This document shows, in pieces, positions 16,924-25,649 of a stretch of 64,000 nucleotides of DNA (its first letter is position 1; every line of letters begins with the position of its first letter). Position numbers and translations under genes: made by a program. Location: the NCBI RefSeq assembly GCF_003044445.1, contig NZ_POWX01000004.1:1-64000 (forward strand), written 5' to 3'. This stretch comes from Neisseria mucosa (GTDB taxonomy: Bacteria > Pseudomonadota > Gammaproteobacteria > Burkholderiales > Neisseriaceae). Below the pieces are notes generated by a model, which saw only the letters and a list, made by a program, of their open reading frames with translations, was not told where the DNA came from and made no database searches.

Positions 16924-17610
16924 ATGGCAGACTTAACATTCGAACAAGCCGTTTCCACCATCGTCGGCATGAAAGACGAAATCGTCCGCGCCTTGGGCGA
17001 AACCTTCGTTATGGTCGGGTTGTCCACCACGATTGCCGTCATCTTCGGCACACTCTTGGGCGTCTTGCTTTTCGTGACTTCCAACCGCCAGCTGCATTAC
17101 AACAAGCCGGTGAATTTCCTGCTCGACAACTTAGTCAACCTGATGCGCGCCTTTCCCTTCGTCATCCTGATGATTGCCATGATACCCGCGACCCGCGCCA
17201 TCGTCGGCAGCACCATCGGCCCGATTGCCGCCTCGCTGGTATTGAGCGTGTCCGGCCTGTTTTACTTCGCCCGACTGGTGGAACAAAACCTGCGCGAAGT
17301 CCCCAAAGGCGTGATTGAAGCCGCCACCGCCATGGGCGCATCGCCGCTTGCCATCGTCCGCAAAGTCCTCTTGAACGAAGCGCGCGCGGGCATGGTTTCC
17401 AGCATTACCGTCCTCGCCATCGGTCTGCTCTCTTACAGCGCGGCGGCAGGCATGATAGGCGGCGGCGGCTTGGGCGACCTCGCCATCCGCTACGGCTACT
17501 ACCGCTACCAAACCGAGGTCATCATCTTCATCGTCGCCCTCCTCGTGCTGCTCGTTATCCTGATTCAAAGCATCGGCAACGCGTTGGCGCGGAAATTGGA
17601 CAAACGTTAA
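16924..17610 (+). CDS. metI: Methionine ABC transporter permease MetI
   Basis: A 228-residue inner-membrane permease with five or six helices. The coupling motif EAATAMGASPLAIVRKVLLNEARAGM, contacting MetN, is typical of MetI. Its ATG follows the metN stop by one base, so the two are translationally linked. The lipoprotein gene metQ, which usually comes next, is not here; a terminator follows. Confidence 0.93.
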   Translation: MADLTFEQAVSTIVGMKDEIVRALGETFVMVGLSTTIAVIFGTLLGVLLFVTSNRQLHYNKPVNFLLDNLVNLMRAFPFVILMIAMIPATRAIVGSTIGPIAASLVLSVSGLFYFARLVEQNLREVPKGVIEAATAMGASPLAIVRKVLLNEARAGMVSSITVLAIGLLSYSAAAGMIGGGGLGDLAIRYGYYRYQTEVIIFIVALLVLLVILIQSIGNALARKLDKR

Positions 17611-17616
17611 ACCGTC

Positions 17617-17651
17617 AAAAGGTCGTCTGAAAAGTTTTCAGACGACCTTTT
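17617..17651 (+). terminator. Paired uptake sequences after metI
   Basis: A 17-base perfect stem (17617-17633 with 17635-17651), starting seven bases after the metI stop. Confidence 0.75.
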
Positions 17652-17663
17652 CAGTCATATCTT

Positions 17664-17692
17664 TTTGAATTTCCAACCAAACCCATTATAAT
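17664..17692 (+). promoter_or_regulatory. Promoter of prfA
   Basis: A perfect TATAAT (17687-17692) with TTTGAA (17664-17669) 17 bases upstream, 57 bases before the prfA start. Confidence 0.65.
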
Positions 17693-17748
17693 AACGCCTC
17701 CTCGCGCCGTCGCGGACGACTCCCGGCGGCATTTATTATGGAAGAATT

Positions 17749-18825
17749 ATGAAGCCGTCTATCTTAGAAAAATTACAACAACTCAGCGACCGACTGGAAG
17801 AAGTCACCCACCTTCTCGGACAGCCCGAAGCCACGTCCGATATGGACAACTACCGCAAGCTTACGCGAGAACACGCCGAATTGACGCCCGTGGTCGAAGT
17901 GTTCCAAAACTATCAGCTGGCGCAAAGCGACTTGGCGGATGCCGAAGAAATGCTGTCCGACCCCGAAATGAAAGACTTTGCCGCCGAAGAAATCGAAGCG
18001 GCAAAAGCCAAAATCGACACGCTCGATACCGAATTGCAAAAACTGTTGCTGCCCAAAGATGCCGACGACGACAAAAACATCTTCATCGAAGTGCGCGCCG
18101 GAACGGGCGGCGACGAAGCCGCGCTGTTTGCAGGCGATTTGCTGCGTATGTACAGCCGCTACGCCGAGCGCAACCGCTGGCAGGTTGAAATCGTTTCCGC
18201 CAACGAAAGCGAGTTGGGCGGCTATAAAGAAGTCATCGCCCGCATCGTCGGTTTGGGCGCGTACAGTCGTCTGAAATTTGAATCGGGCGGCCACCGCGTG
18301 CAGCGCGTTCCCGCCACCGAAAGCCAAGGCCGTATCCACACTTCCGCTTGCACCGTCGCCATCATGCCCGAAGCGGACGAACTGGAAGACATCGAGTTGA
18401 ACCCCGCCGATCTGCGCATCGATACCTTCCGCGCATCCGGCGCGGGCGGTCAGCACATCAACAAAACCGACTCCGCCGTCCGCATCACCCACCTGCCCAC
18501 AGGCATGGTGGTCGAGTGCCAAGACGGCCGCAGCCAACACGCCAACAAAGCGCAGGCAATGAAAGTCCTCGCCGCCCGCCTGAACGACGCGCAAAAACGC
18601 GAAGCCCAAGCCAAAGAAGCCGCCGAACGCAAATCCCTTATCGGCAGCGGCGACCGCAGCGAACGCATCCGCACCTACAACTACCCGCAAGGCCGCGTGA
18701 CCGACCACCGCATCAACCTTACCCTGCACAAGCTGGATTTTGTGATGGACGGCGATTTGGAAGAAATCACCAACGCCCTGATTGCCGAGCATCAGGCAGA
18801 GCTTCTGGCGGCAATGGGCGACTGA
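17749..18825 (+). CDS. prfA: Peptide chain release factor 1
   Basis: A 358-residue class I release factor that ends translation at UAA and UAG. The stop-codon reading tripeptide is PAT (188-190) and the catalytic GGQ is at 233-235 in SGAGGQHINKTDSAVR. Release factor 2 would have SPF and a programmed frameshift, neither of which is seen. ATG follows GGAAGAATT. Confidence 0.97.
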   Translation: MKPSILEKLQQLSDRLEEVTHLLGQPEATSDMDNYRKLTREHAELTPVVEVFQNYQLAQSDLADAEEMLSDPEMKDFAAEEIEAAKAKIDTLDTELQKLLLPKDADDDKNIFIEVRAGTGGDEAALFAGDLLRMYSRYAERNRWQVEIVSANESELGGYKEVIARIVGLGAYSRLKFESGGHRVQRVPATESQGRIHTSACTVAIMPEADELEDIELNPADLRIDTFRASGAGGQHINKTDSAVRITHLPTGMVVECQDGRSQHANKAQAMKVLAARLNDAQKREAQAKEAAERKSLIGSGDRSERIRTYNYPQGRVTDHRINLTLHKLDFVMDGDLEEITNALIAEHQAELLAAMGD

Positions 18826-19066
18826 CGAGGCGGTTGACGCTTGGTGCTAAAGTGTGAAGGCAGGCTTGATGGCGGAAAAACAAGTTCTGCCAAAACGTAA
18901 ATTAAGCCTCAGCCGTCACCCGCTGTCCTTTCCGTAACAATAACAATCCTATGCGGAAATGGTGGTACGCCTGAAACGCCTGCCCTACACCCTCACACAC
19001 AAACTCAGCCAAACCGACTTCCACTCAATTCCCCCGCTTCACTTTTCAGACGACCCATCCCAAGCC

Positions 19067-20074
19067 ATGAACACCCCGCTCACCCGCCGCCGCTTTTTCG
19101 CCATCGCCGCCCTGACTACCGCCGGAGCGGCCGCGCCCTTTCTCCTAAACCGCAACCGCCCCGCCCCGCTGCCGACCACCGGCGAGCCCGTTATCTGGAA
19201 AGGCATCGCGCTGGGTTCCGGCGCCGAGCTCCGCCTCTTCGGTGTTGACCGCAAAGAAGCCGAAATCCTTGTCAACAAAGTCCTCGCCGAAGTCGCCCGC
19301 CTCGAAAAAATCTTCAGCCTCTACCGCGAAGACAGCCTGATCAACCGACTGAACAAAGAAGGTCGTCTGAACAACCCGCCGCCCGATTTCCTCGCTCTTT
19401 TGAGCATCTGCCGCGACACCTACGCCCTGACAGACGGTGCGTTCGACCCCACCGTCCAAGTGCTGTGGAACCTTTACGCAGACCATTTCCGCCGCAATCC
19501 GCGTGCCGAAACCCCGCCGTCCGAACCGGACATCCGGCGCACCCTCAAACTCGTCGGCTTCAAACACGTCGTCTTCGACCAAAAAGCCATCCTCTTCGAA
19601 CAAAAAGGCATGGGCTTATCCCTCAACGGCATCGCCCAAGGCTACATCACCGACAAAATCACCGCCCTGCTGCAACAGCACGGCATCCGCCAAGCCCTCG
19701 TCGATATGGGCGAAATCCGCGGCTTCGACACCAACAACCAACGCACATGGAACGTCGGCATCCGCAATCCCAAAAACGAAGAAGCCACCCTCCTGACCCT
19801 CTCCATGCAAAATCAAGCCTTCGCCACCTCAGGCGGCTACGGTACCGTGCTGGACGAGGCCGGCAAGTTCACCCACCTCTTCGACCCGCGCACCGGCACT
19901 GCCACACCGCGCTACCACAGCGTCAGCGTCATGGCGCCGACCGCCGCCGTTGCCGATGCCTTCTCCACCGCGTTCTCCATCATGGACGAAGCCGCCATCC
20001 GTACCGCCGCACGCGCCAAACAGGCAAAAGTCTGGCTCGTCATGCCCGACAACCGCATCGAAACCATAGCCTGA
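19067..20074 (+). CDS. FAD:protein FMN transferase (ApbE family), Tat-exported
   Basis: A 335-residue protein that should attach FMN covalently to Thr or Ser of partner proteins outside the membrane, using FAD. An N-terminal LTRRRFFAIAALTTAGAAAPFL is a twin-arginine signal, not the lipobox seen in many ApbE proteins. SLYREDSLINRLNKEG, LSLNGIAQGYITDKI, VDMGEIRGF and the Mg-binding C-terminal stretch around ADAFSTAFSIM follow. The usual target in Neisseria is the NQR complex, but a NosX-like role is also possible. The start was moved from 18959 to 19067, beyond an uptake sequence. Confidence 0.85.
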   Translation: MNTPLTRRRFFAIAALTTAGAAAPFLLNRNRPAPLPTTGEPVIWKGIALGSGAELRLFGVDRKEAEILVNKVLAEVARLEKIFSLYREDSLINRLNKEGRLNNPPPDFLALLSICRDTYALTDGAFDPTVQVLWNLYADHFRRNPRAETPPSEPDIRRTLKLVGFKHVVFDQKAILFEQKGMGLSLNGIAQGYITDKITALLQQHGIRQALVDMGEIRGFDTNNQRTWNVGIRNPKNEEATLLTLSMQNQAFATSGGYGTVLDEAGKFTHLFDPRTGTATPRYHSVSVMAPTAAVADAFSTAFSIMDEAAIRTAARAKQAKVWLVMPDNRIETIA

Positions 20075-20080
20075 ACGACT

Positions 20081-20187
20081 TATAGTGGATTAAATTTAAA
20101 TCAGGACAAGGCGACGAAGCCGCAGACAGTACAGATAGTACGGCAAGGCGAGGCAACGCCGTACTGGTTTAAATTTAATCCACTATA
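20081..20187. repeat. Correia element (short, 107 bp form)
   Basis: Complete ends; begins seven bases after the apbE stop codon. Differs from the copy at 341-447 by one base in the right arm (AAATTTAATCC in place of AAAGTTAATCC). Confidence 0.9.
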
Positions 20188-20194
20188 AAAGTAA

Positions 20195-20239
20195 AAAGGT
20201 CGTCTGAAAACCACAAATCAAGATTTTCAGACGACCTTT
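20195..20239. terminator. Paired uptake sequences between apbE and the NSS transporter (convergent)
   Basis: A 16-base stem (20195-20210 with 20224-20239) that can serve both genes. Confidence 0.75.
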
Positions 20240-20257
20240 GCCATTTCCGGACAGTTT

Positions 20258-21595
20258 TTAAATCAAGCCTAGAGAATTGACAAATACGACGACAATCGCC
20301 AAAGGTGCAACATAGCGCAACACCATCAGCCAAAGACGGATAATGGTTTGGGGAACGCTGCTGCCTGCACTGGCATTCGCCAATACGGACTCCCTATCCT
20401 GAATCCACGCAGTAAACACGGCAACGCTCAATGCGCCAATCGGCATAATAACTGCCGAAATCAGGTAGTCCCACAAATCGAAAACAGTTTTTCCGAAGAT
20501 TTTAAACTCACCCCAAACACCGAAAGACAAGGCGGAAGGAATACCGACAATAAAAATTGCCGTACCAATCAGCCAAGTATGGCGGCTGCGTTTACCCTCA
20601 TCCTGACGAATCGTAGCGGCAATCACGGTTTCCAACATCGAAAAGGCCGAAGTCAGCGTCGCAAACACCACCAGCAGCATAAAGACGGCGAACAAAATCT
20701 GCCCCAACGGCATTTTCATGAACACTGCAGGCAAAACAACGAAAATCAAACCCGGCCCCTGGCTCGGTTCAAAACCGAAAGCAAATACCGCCGGGAAAAT
20801 AACCAGCCCCGCCAGCAGAGAAACCAAAAGGTTCATCCACATAATGATATTACCTGAACGGAACATATCTTGGTCTTTGCCCAAATAAGATGCATAAGTG
20901 ATCATCGCAGACACGCCGATACTTAACGCAAAAAATGCCTGCCCCAAAGCCGTAAGCATGGTTTGCGGCTTCAGATGCGACCAGTCGGGTTTTAGCAGGA
21001 AGGATACCCCTTCCATCGCCCCGGGCAGCGTCAGTGAACGAACGGCCAAAACAATAAACAGGATAAACAGGCCCGGCATCAGGTAACGGTTTGCTTTTTC
21101 AATCCCGTCGGATACACCGCCCTGAACTACCCAAATGGTAATCAGCATGAACAGCCCTTGATAAAACAACGACCCTGCAGGACTGGAAATGGTCGCACCG
21201 AATAATGCCTCAAAATCCGCACCGGCATGGATTTCTCCGGTAAAGCTATGGACGACGTAGTTCAACACCCAACCACCGACGACACTGTAAAAAGACAGCA
21301 AGATAAAGCAGGCTGCTACCCCCATACGCCCCACCCAAGGCCATTGCGAACCAGGACGCAGGGTTTTGAAAGAATCGATGGCATTTTTACCGCCCGTTCT
21401 GCCGATATAAAACTCGGCAAGCTGTACGGGTAATGCCACCAAAATCGTAAAAAGCAAAAACAACAGGAAAAACACCGCCCCACCGTTTGTCCCCGCGGTG
21501 TACGGAAATTTCCAAATTGCGCCCAAGCCGATTGCCGAACCTGCCGCAGCTAGCACAAAACCAAGTTTGGACGACCAAGAAACCGAATGATTCAT
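20258..21595 (-). CDS. Sodium-dependent transporter, NSS (SNF) family
   Basis: A 445-residue inner-membrane symporter with about eleven or twelve helices. Helix 1 carries the family signature KLGFVLAAAGSAIGLGAIWKFPYTAGTNGGAVF, with the unwound Gly-rich part that binds sodium and substrate. Proteins of this family import amino acids such as tryptophan, tyrosine or leucine with sodium; the substrate cannot be read from the sequence. The start at 21595 (MNHSVSWSSKLG) fits the family; the longer frame to 21688 adds a Cys-rich stretch that is unlikely to be translated. Confidence 0.92.
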   Translation of the reverse strand: MNHSVSWSSKLGFVLAAAGSAIGLGAIWKFPYTAGTNGGAVFFLLFLLFTILVALPVQLAEFYIGRTGGKNAIDSFKTLRPGSQWPWVGRMGVAACFILLSFYSVVGGWVLNYVVHSFTGEIHAGADFEALFGATISSPAGSLFYQGLFMLITIWVVQGGVSDGIEKANRYLMPGLFILFIVLAVRSLTLPGAMEGVSFLLKPDWSHLKPQTMLTALGQAFFALSIGVSAMITYASYLGKDQDMFRSGNIIMWMNLLVSLLAGLVIFPAVFAFGFEPSQGPGLIFVVLPAVFMKMPLGQILFAVFMLLVVFATLTSAFSMLETVIAATIRQDEGKRSRHTWLIGTAIFIVGIPSALSFGVWGEFKIFGKTVFDLWDYLISAVIMPIGALSVAVFTAWIQDRESVLANASAGSSVPQTIIRLWLMVLRYVAPLAIVVVFVNSLGLI

Positions 21596-21858
21596 GATTA
21601 TTGTATTAAGAAATGTGAAGAAACCGCATTGTAGCAAAGCGTAACCGCATATAGCACAGCCATAATGGCCTGCTTCAAAATTTCGCACATAAGGTGCGCT
21701 TAAAAAGACAATATTGAATAAAAAATCTGAGATTTTGTTTTTTGGATAAACATAAATACAAAAAATAGGTAATTTTGATATTTTATTTCAAACAAAAACA
21801 CTACCATGATAAAAAGAACAAAAGAAAAAGCCCGGACATTTGTCCAGGCTTCGGTATT

Positions 21859-21934
<76 letters not shown>

Positions 21935-22050
21935 TCAAGAGAAAGGGCATATTGTATCATAAAATATTACAGAGACAAGGACCGCTTGGCTTTTATCACC
22001 GTATATTTTATCCATAAGCACCTTGCCTCAAGTCGTCTGAAAACAAAAAT

Positions 22051-22207
22051 TATAGTGGATTAACTTTAAACCAGTACGGCGTTGCCTCGCCTTAGCTCAA
22101 AGAGAACGATTCTCTAAGGTGCTGAAGCACCAAGTGAATCGGTTCCGTACTATCTGTACTGTCTGCGGCTTCGTCGCCTTGTCCTGATTTAAATTTAATC
22201 CACTATA
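22051..22207. repeat. Correia element (long, 157 bp form)
   Basis: Complete ends plus the central block with AGAACGATTCTCT and GGTGCTGAAGCACC missing from the 107 bp copies. In N. meningitidis the long form carries an IHF site in this block. Orientation is opposite to the copies at 341, 5287 and 20081. Confidence 0.92.
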
Positions 22208-22248
22208 CACTTTCAGACGACCTTTTCTCATTCATACCATATAACCCC

Positions 22249-22276
22249 AAAAAAACAGGCCGCTAAAAGCGACCTG
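22249..22276 (-). terminator. Rho-independent terminator of the isochorismatase-fold gene
   Basis: On the minus strand CAGGTCGCT-TTT-AGCGGCCTG forms a nine-base stem (one G-T pair) followed by seven Ts. It lies 35 bases after the stop codon. Confidence 0.85.
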
Positions 22277-22310
22277 AAAAACTCTTGCAGCTGGGAGTGA
22301 TAGCAAGAGG

Positions 22311-22964
22311 TTACGACACTTTAAACCAAGCTTCGTTAGCATAACGGAGCATTTGTTCGGGAATCTCTTCAGCGTTGCTGACAACAGAGATACCGGATTT
22401 ACGCATTTTATAGACAGTCTGAATGGTGCTTTCAGGTGCATAACCGTGACAGGCGGCAAGATTGACGATAATGTGCAGGCTGTCGTTGTACCACAGTAAT
22501 TGTTCGGCGGTACGGCTGATTGCTTCTTCCGTTGCCAAACCACCGATAATGACGGTATCGGCTTTTTGTGCATAAAGCCATTCAATCAAACCGGTACTGC
22601 GGGCTTCATTATCATCATGGAAGCATGCGCCAAAACCATTCTCCCCGCCCAATTCGATTACATGATCATAATCAGCAGATGCCGGCAAACCATCCAGCAA
22701 ATTTGCACCACGGCAACCACCTGCACACTGGCTAAAATAGCCACTTTCCCGCGCAAACATAATTCCGTTGCGTTTAACGACTGCGGCGCAAATACTCTCC
22801 GGATCGATATTGACGTTCTCGACCAAAATACGCTTATCTGCGATAGCTGCCTGACGGTTTAATTCTTTAACCATATTTTCCGGCTGATGCAGGAAATGGT
22901 TGGCATTGGCTGCCATGCAGGTAAAGCGGAATTGGGGTTGAATATCGATAGCAACAGTCGTCAT
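22311..22964 (-). CDS. Isochorismatase-fold protein without catalytic residues
   Basis: A 217-residue cytoplasmic protein. VAIDIQPQFRF at the start and TVIIGGLATEEAISRTAEQLLWYNDSLHIIVNLAA match the first strand and the conserved GxATxxCVxxTA block of isochorismatase/nicotinamidase-like cysteine hydrolases. The Asp is kept (D7), but the nucleophilic Cys is Ala (A148), and the Lys normally found near VIxKxG is replaced (VIELGG, about 102-107). It keeps several other cysteines (C80, C84, C114). It may bind a ligand without hydrolysing it. SD GGAG precedes the ATG at 22964; a longer frame to 23111 was rejected. Confidence 0.65.
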   Translation of the reverse strand: MTTVAIDIQPQFRFTCMAANANHFLHQPENMVKELNRQAAIADKRILVENVNIDPESICAAVVKRNGIMFARESGYFSQCAGGCRGANLLDGLPASADYDHVIELGGENGFGACFHDDNEARSTGLIEWLYAQKADTVIIGGLATEEAISRTAEQLLWYNDSLHIIVNLAACHGYAPESTIQTVYKMRKSGISVVSNAEEIPEQMLRYANEAWFKVS

Positions 22965-22983
22965 GATGTGACTCCACAAAAAA

Positions 22984-22997
22984 CCAGATAAATCTGG
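22984..22997 (-). promoter_or_regulatory. Terminator-like hairpin in the leader of the isochorismatase-fold gene
   Basis: On the minus strand CCAGA-TTTA-TCTGG is followed by TTTTTT and then, after GTGGAG, the start codon. The stem is short (five or six pairs), so attenuation is only a possibility. Confidence 0.35.
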
Positions 22998-23419
22998 AAA
23001 TAGTTTCTTCGATAAATGGTTCTTATCAAAGATAATCGGTATATTTATGATGAACGGTATAATATCAGGATAATCGGCAAATCGCCAGGAATATTTAACA
23101 ATTAGTAACAATTTATTCCGTATATATCTATTCCGTAGAATTCACTCTCAAAAATATCACAACAAATATCAACTCAATAAGCATAAATGTTTGAAATTTA
23201 TTCTTGTTTTAATCCTCATTATTGTCTCCTCCTCAACTTTTACCTTAAATTTAATATTGACCAAAAAGCAACAAAAAAAGAAAAATGCGGTTATTTTTCT
23301 GACTTAAATCGAATTTTTCGACATGAATTAACGAAGCATCTTGCTAAAAATAATTAAAAAGTATAGGACAAACGGCAATCACTCCACCTCCAGCCAACAT
23401 CCCAAAGCCACAAATATAA
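22998..23419. other. AT-rich intergenic region
   Basis: No gene is supported. It holds the 13-base palindrome TTATC-AAA-GATAA at 23023-23035, about 60 bases before the isochorismatase-fold start, which could be an operator, and a direct repeat of TATTCCGTA near 23114-23140. Confidence 0.45.
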
Positions 23420-23462
23420 AAAGGTCGTCTGAAACCTTAAACCTCAGTTTCAGACGACCTTT
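23420..23462 (-). terminator. Paired uptake sequences after the PycTM-DUF3616 gene
   Basis: A 16-base stem (23420-23435 with 23447-23462) starting 15 bases after the minus-strand stop codon. Confidence 0.75.
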
Positions 23463-23476
23463 GATCGGCTTTAAAA

Positions 23477-25426
23477 CTACTGTTTGCCGAACTGGCTGTA
23501 ATCCACCACCATGTACTTGGCGGTAATTTTCTGCGAAGCGTTGCCTTCGTCACCCATCACAATCATCTGCGGCTTGCCGTTGACCGTAATCGAATCGACG
23601 GCTTCGACGTTGGTGATGTGTTGCAGGTTGGGCAGCGAGATTTTTTGCGGCTCTTCAGTCGGGTTGCCGCTCCAGGTCCACAGTTGCGAGAATTTCTGAC
23701 CGTTTTCATCCTTCACTTCGTTGGCGATGACGTAGTTTTTCAACACCGGGTCGTAGTTGATAGAACGGATACCGCCGCCATCGATGTCAAGGATGGCAAC
23801 TTCGTCAAACTCAGGCTTGGCGTTGCGCTCGAACACGTCTTTCGGGTTGCTGATGAATGCCACCAGTGCCATATTGTTGAACTCAGGATCGCGGAAGCCC
23901 AAGACGAGACGTTTCTTCACAGGGTCGAATGCCATACCTTCGATATTGATTTCTTCAAAGGAAACTTCGGCTTTGGTGCGTTCGCGGATGAGGTCGTGCA
24001 ATTTGTGGTCGGTTTCCAAAACCTGCGTCAGATTGTCGTAGCTGGTCAGACCCAACACATTGCCGTCTTGGATTTTAAAGCGCATCAGGTGTTCACGGTC
24101 GGGCGAGCGGTTGCCTTTGCGGGTGCGAGAGTGCGAAGTGAGCGCGTAGATAAAGCCTTCATCGTCGCGTGCCAATGCTTCCAAGTCGCTCAGGCGGCGT
24201 TTGAAGCCAGTAATCACACGCGTATCCAAGGCTTCGTCTTCGATAAATCTGCCTGACGGATCGATGCTGACAATACTGAACGCGTGGTTCGGTTCGTCTT
24301 CGGCAATCAGCAGTTTGCCGTCGGGAAGCTGCTGTACGGCGGAAGGCTCGTACACACCGTTGAACATATTAATCCCCAAGGCGCGCAGTTCGGCCGCATT
24401 GCTGGCAGGTTTAGTCAAAAGGGAAGGTAGTGTCTTCACGCCGATAAACGCCGCCAGCGAAGCCAAAAGCCCCCAGCGGAATACGGCATAAGACAAGTTG
24501 ATGTATTTGAACTGTTTGTCCGCCAGCAAGCCCAGCCAGTAAAGATGATCGCTCATCTTTTGATAGACTTGTTTGCGATCGCCCATAATCTCTTGCATCA
24601 TTTCCCAATATTGCTCTTTTTGCACCTTTACACGGTCTTCGTAAATCAAAATATTGGGCTGGCTGCCGCTGAAAAAGCGCGTTTGAGTGCTGCTGAGGCG
24701 GGTTTTCAAATCACGCAGTTTGGCGCGACCGCGGAAAAAATCCTTAATCCAAGTACGCGCAGCCTGCATTTTGCCGATACGATCCGGTGAAGCGGACAAC
24801 AGTGCGAACACGATGGACGCGGCGGCGGTAATCATAAACGTACTCGCCGGAATCAGAAATTCGGGCGACGATGAGAAAATAAATGCGCCCGAAATCATCA
24901 GCGCCGACACGATGAAACCATTCAGCGAAATCATAATATTCGCCTTGGTCGCCGCCAGCGCGAGCAGCTCCATCTCCGAGCGCACGGCGTTACGGAACAT
25001 GGTTTCCACGCCTTTGTTCGTACCCAAAAGATCGGAAGGCGGCACATCGGCAGCTTGGTTTTTCTTCTTCGCCTTGTCTTTTTTGTCTTTCTTTTTCTTT
25101 TTGGCTTTTTCAGACGACGTCCCGATGCCTTCGATGATGATGTTTTTCGGCGTAAGCTCTTCGGGATTGTCGCCTTGTTGATGGTCTGCCGTTTCAGATT
25201 CCACAGCTTCTTCAACTTTTAAAGTTTCTTCAGCTTTTACGGCTTCTTCAATTTTCGCAAGCTCTTCGGTTTTTAAAGTTTCTTCACCCTTATGGAACGT
25301 TTCTTCCGAGCCTTCCCAAACTTCAGAAACAGGCTGGGGCGCATCGGGGTCGGGGCGCTCGAAAGGTTTCTCCCAGTCGGAAACCTGCGGCTCTTGTCCT
25401 TTTTTATTTTTATCGTGGAAATCCAT
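23477..25426 (-). CDS. PycTM-like membrane domain fused to a DUF3616 propeller
   Basis: A 649-residue protein in three parts. Residues 1-130 are acidic then Lys-rich and disordered, with repeated EE(T/A)LK units. Residues 135-335 (FRNAVRSEMELLALAATKAN, two helices at about 164-185 and 191-212, then YWEMMQEIMGDRKQVYQKM..YWLGLLADKQFKYINLSYAVFRWGLL) match the DUF5706/Pycsar effector membrane domain, which opens membranes in cyclic-nucleotide phage defence. Residues 345-649 match DUF3616 (DLEALA and ALTSHSRTRKG), a beta-propeller-like domain of unknown role. No cyclase lies nearby. SD ACGGAGT precedes the start. Confidence 0.75.
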   Translation of the reverse strand: MDFHDKNKKGQEPQVSDWEKPFERPDPDAPQPVSEVWEGSEETFHKGEETLKTEELAKIEEAVKAEETLKVEEAVESETADHQQGDNPEELTPKNIIIEGIGTSSEKAKKKKKDKKDKAKKKNQAADVPPSDLLGTNKGVETMFRNAVRSEMELLALAATKANIMISLNGFIVSALMISGAFIFSSSPEFLIPASTFMITAAASIVFALLSASPDRIGKMQAARTWIKDFFRGRAKLRDLKTRLSSTQTRFFSGSQPNILIYEDRVKVQKEQYWEMMQEIMGDRKQVYQKMSDHLYWLGLLADKQFKYINLSYAVFRWGLLASLAAFIGVKTLPSLLTKPASNAAELRALGINMFNGVYEPSAVQQLPDGKLLIAEDEPNHAFSIVSIDPSGRFIEDEALDTRVITGFKRRLSDLEALARDDEGFIYALTSHSRTRKGNRSPDREHLMRFKIQDGNVLGLTSYDNLTQVLETDHKLHDLIRERTKAEVSFEEINIEGMAFDPVKKRLVLGFRDPEFNNMALVAFISNPKDVFERNAKPEFDEVAILDIDGGGIRSINYDPVLKNYVIANEVKDENGQKFSQLWTWSGNPTEEPQKISLPNLQHITNVEAVDSITVNGKPQMIVMGDEGNASQKITAKYMVVDYSQFGKQ

Positions 25427-25597
25427 GTTTATACTCCGTTTGAGTGAATCAATTGAATGGAAAGAAAAAAACGTTTTTTAGTTCCTTAGATTTGGGGAAT
25501 TTACACAACGTCATACATTGTTGATGAAAACATTACATTCTTTGGAATAATCATGTATGTAATGATAAAGTCGGCAATCCAATTTCCATTCCTTCAA

Positions 25598-25632
25598 CAA
25601 AAACTGCCGCCAAACGGGCAGTTTGCGGCAGT
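25598..25632 (-). terminator. Rho-independent terminator of the PepSY-like gene
   Basis: On the minus strand ACTGCCGC pairs with GCGGCAGT (25625-25632 with 25603-25610), with inner AAAC/GTTT pairs, followed by TTTTTG. It starts 18 bases after the stop. Confidence 0.85.
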
Positions 25633-25649
25633 CTTGAACGCATCGTTTC

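Noticed and set aside
23477..25426. Search for a Pycsar cyclase beside the PycTM protein
   Set aside because: None of the genes within 10 kb on either side has nucleotidyl cyclase motifs.
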